Part shown: positions 5,883 to 6,423 of the stretch, piece after piece
Numbering within the stretch: position 1 is the stretch's first letter
Layout of the letters: every line of letters starts with the position of its first letter
Source: Deltaproteobacteria bacterium
GTDB lineage: Bacteria; Desulfobacterota; JADFXK01
Assembly: GCA_015233285.1 (NCBI GenBank)
Contig: JADFYA010000220.1
Location: 1 to 6,423 of the forward strand
Direction: 5' to 3'
DNA: 6,423 bases
Position numbers and translations under genes: made by a program
Notes under the pieces: model-generated
The model's database searches: none
What the model was told of the DNA's origin: nothing
What the model saw: only the letters and a program-made list of their open reading frames with translations

Positions 5883-5911
5883 ACTATACCATCAATAAAC
5901 AGGTGACGCAA
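5883..5911 (-). promoter_or_regulatory. Predicted promoter of the antitoxin-toxin operon
   Basis: On the minus strand TTGCGT (5906-5911), 17 bases, then TATAGT (5883-5888), with the antitoxin ATG at 5848. The -10 is good (five of six) and the -35 poor, which fits a promoter tuned by autorepression. No clear operator palindrome was found. Confidence 0.5.
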
Positions 5912-6045
5912 GAAAAGAGCGCCCCACCCCAACTATATTTGATTTCAGGTTTTAATCTGCCGAGGCTTACACGAAATCAGGTTCCCCCCGAGCGACGCCT
6001 TATCTGGTCCGGCCCACAGAAGTTGCCTCCGCCCCCACCTATGGC

Positions 6046-6138
6046 TTATAACCACTATAAAATAACCACCGCGTCGCCTCATATTTTTCTTGACATCGCT
6101 GAAAAGTAATGTATTATTAAAGATAATAGTGGCTATAA
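6046..6138. repeat. Inverted repeat pair bracketing a promoter
   Basis: TTATAACCACTAT (6046-6058) and the reverse complement of 6126-6138 (TTATAGCCACTAT) agree at 12 of 13 positions. The arms are 67 bases apart and enclose the promoter at 6090-6117. They could be ends of a small decayed element or paired binding sites; similarity does not continue beyond the arms. Confidence 0.4.
6090..6117 (+). promoter_or_regulatory. Strong sigma70-type promoter, plus strand
   Basis: A perfect TTGACA (6090-6095), a 16-base spacer and TATTAT (6112-6117). Initiation near 6124 would give a leader of about 47 bases to the ATG at 6171. It is among the best promoter matches in the window yet has no recognisable gene behind it. 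Confidence 0.55.
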
Positions 6139-6170
6139 ATGTCAAAACGGTCTCCCAAAAGGTGAACGCC

Positions 6171-6284
6171 ATGAGCCGGAAAAGGATTTTTTATAACATA
6201 AAATCTATGTGTAGAATATTGTCACCTCCCCCCCCCGAATTTGCCGGACTTCCATCGTCGTCCTATCCTTATTTGTCTTCCTAA
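6171..6284 (+). CDS. Possible 37-residue peptide or gene remnant, unrecognised
   Basis: An ATG at 6171 lies seven bases after AAGGTG and about 47 bases downstream of the predicted start of the 6090 promoter. The frame encodes a basic start (MSRKR), an unremarkable middle, four prolines from the nine-C tract, and a Ser/Tyr-rich end. No family was recognised. The expression signals are better than the protein. One extra C in the tract would switch the frame into a hydrophobic stretch ending at 6307, so the present frame may be broken by slippage or a sequencing error. Low confidence as a real gene. Confidence 0.25.
   Translation: MSRKRIFYNIKSMCRILSPPPPEFAGLPSSSYPYLSS
6228..6236 (+). repeat. 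Homopolymer tract of nine C
   Basis: Nine consecutive cytosines lie within the 37-codon ORF. Tracts of this length are prone to slippage during replication and to miscounting in sequencing, so the reading frame downstream is uncertain. Confidence 0.8.
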
Positions 6285-6306
6285 GCCACGCCGGGCTTTC
6301 TCCCTA

Positions 6307-6357
6307 GACCTGCGCCTTCTGAACTGACTGCTTGTCTGAACCTTGATTACGCAGATT
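6307..6357 (+). repeat. Direct repeat, right copy, with internal duplication
   Basis: 6307-6325 matches 5089-5107 at 18 of 19 positions and 6344-6357 matches 5109-5122 at 12 of 14. Between them lie about 18 extra bases containing a second TCTGAAC (6318-6324 and 6335-6341), so this copy appears to have expanded by a short internal duplication. Confidence 0.6.
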
Positions 6358-6423
6358 AATTGATAGGCTATGATAAAAGCAGGCCATCCACGCATTAGAC
6401 AGATGGATAGCCGTGGGGGTTCA

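Larger units (their letters stand above)
5912..6423. other. Region of about 500 bp with no convincing gene: promoter, repeats and C-tract
   Basis: Frames here (5903-6109 plus, 5945-6172 minus, 6090-6284 plus) encode no recognisable motif. What is visible is a strong plus-strand promoter at 6090, an inverted repeat pair around it, a 37-codon ORF, a nine-C tract at 6228-6236, and a direct repeat at 6307 shared with 5089. The stretch 5941-6040 shows only a small repeat of TCAGGTT. After 6357 no gene or signal was found. The pattern suggests decayed mobile or toxin-antitoxin-associated DNA. Confidence 0.5.

Noticed and set aside
5849..5932. N-terminal extension of the antitoxin
   Set aside because: It would run through the predicted promoter and bypass the AAAGGAG site directly before the ATG at 5848.
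5945..6172. Minus-strand 75-codon frame with a hydrophobic start
   Set aside because: Only the first part is hydrophobic, no ribosome site or family pattern was found, and it lies over the strong plus-strand promoter.
1..6423. CRISPR array, tRNA or rRNA gene
   Set aside because: No regularly spaced repeats and no tRNA-like or rRNA-like segments were seen on either strand.

Overview
The window looks like a piece of a GC-rich Gram-negative chromosome. It has a compact 'core' half (1 to about 4840) and a more A/T-rich accessory half (about 4840 to 6423). Gene style suggests a deltaproteobacterium-like anaerobe (Desulfobacterota, perhaps near Desulfobacca or Syntrophobacter): a B12-type radical SAM protein, a TtcA-type PP-loop ATPase and GTG/TTG starts. 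This placement is an impression from protein style, not a search result.

Layout. (1) Positions 1-440, minus strand: the N-terminal half of a TtcA-like tRNA thiolation enzyme running off the left edge. (2) Positions 503-769, plus strand: a small ten-cysteine double zinc-ribbon protein, transcribed divergently from the first gene across 62 bp that contain a short perfect inverted repeat. (3) Positions 4799 down to 808, minus strand: a tightly packed four-gene operon. In transcription order it encodes a signal-peptide type I membrane protein with two predicted beta-sandwich domains, a cobalamin-binding-type radical SAM enzyme (TTG start), a family 2 glycosyltransferase, and a class V PLP enzyme that lacks the catalytic cysteine of the SufS type. 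Junctions are a 4-bp overlap, a 4-bp overlap and a 19-bp gap. A good promoter (TTGGCA, 17 bp, TATAGT) lies upstream at 4838-4866.

(4) Positions 4846-4976: a roughly 117-bp imperfect palindrome with perfect 15-bp arms, flanked by a 7-bp direct repeat TATCACA. It resembles a MITE, and one arm supplies the -35 box of the operon promoter. (5) Positions 5033-5252: a near-consensus plus-strand promoter leading into a 29-codon remnant of a DUF2283-type gene, followed by an orphan AGGAGG. (6) Positions 5848 down to 5265, minus strand: a complete DUF2281-type antitoxin and VapC (PIN) toxin pair with a 4-bp overlap and its own promoter. (7) Positions 5912-6423: no convincing gene. It holds a strong plus-strand promoter inside an inverted repeat, a 37-codon ORF with a nine-C tract, and a second copy of a 19-bp repeat also found at 5089.

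How the genes fit together. The four-gene operon reads as one surface or lipid/glycan modification cassette: radical chemistry, sugar transfer, PLP chemistry and a periplasm-facing anchored protein. No known pathway was recognised, so this is the best candidate for an undescribed system. The right-hand part looks like a recombination-prone island: toxin-antitoxin genes, gene remnants and orphan promoters, framed by related repeats about 1.2 kb apart.
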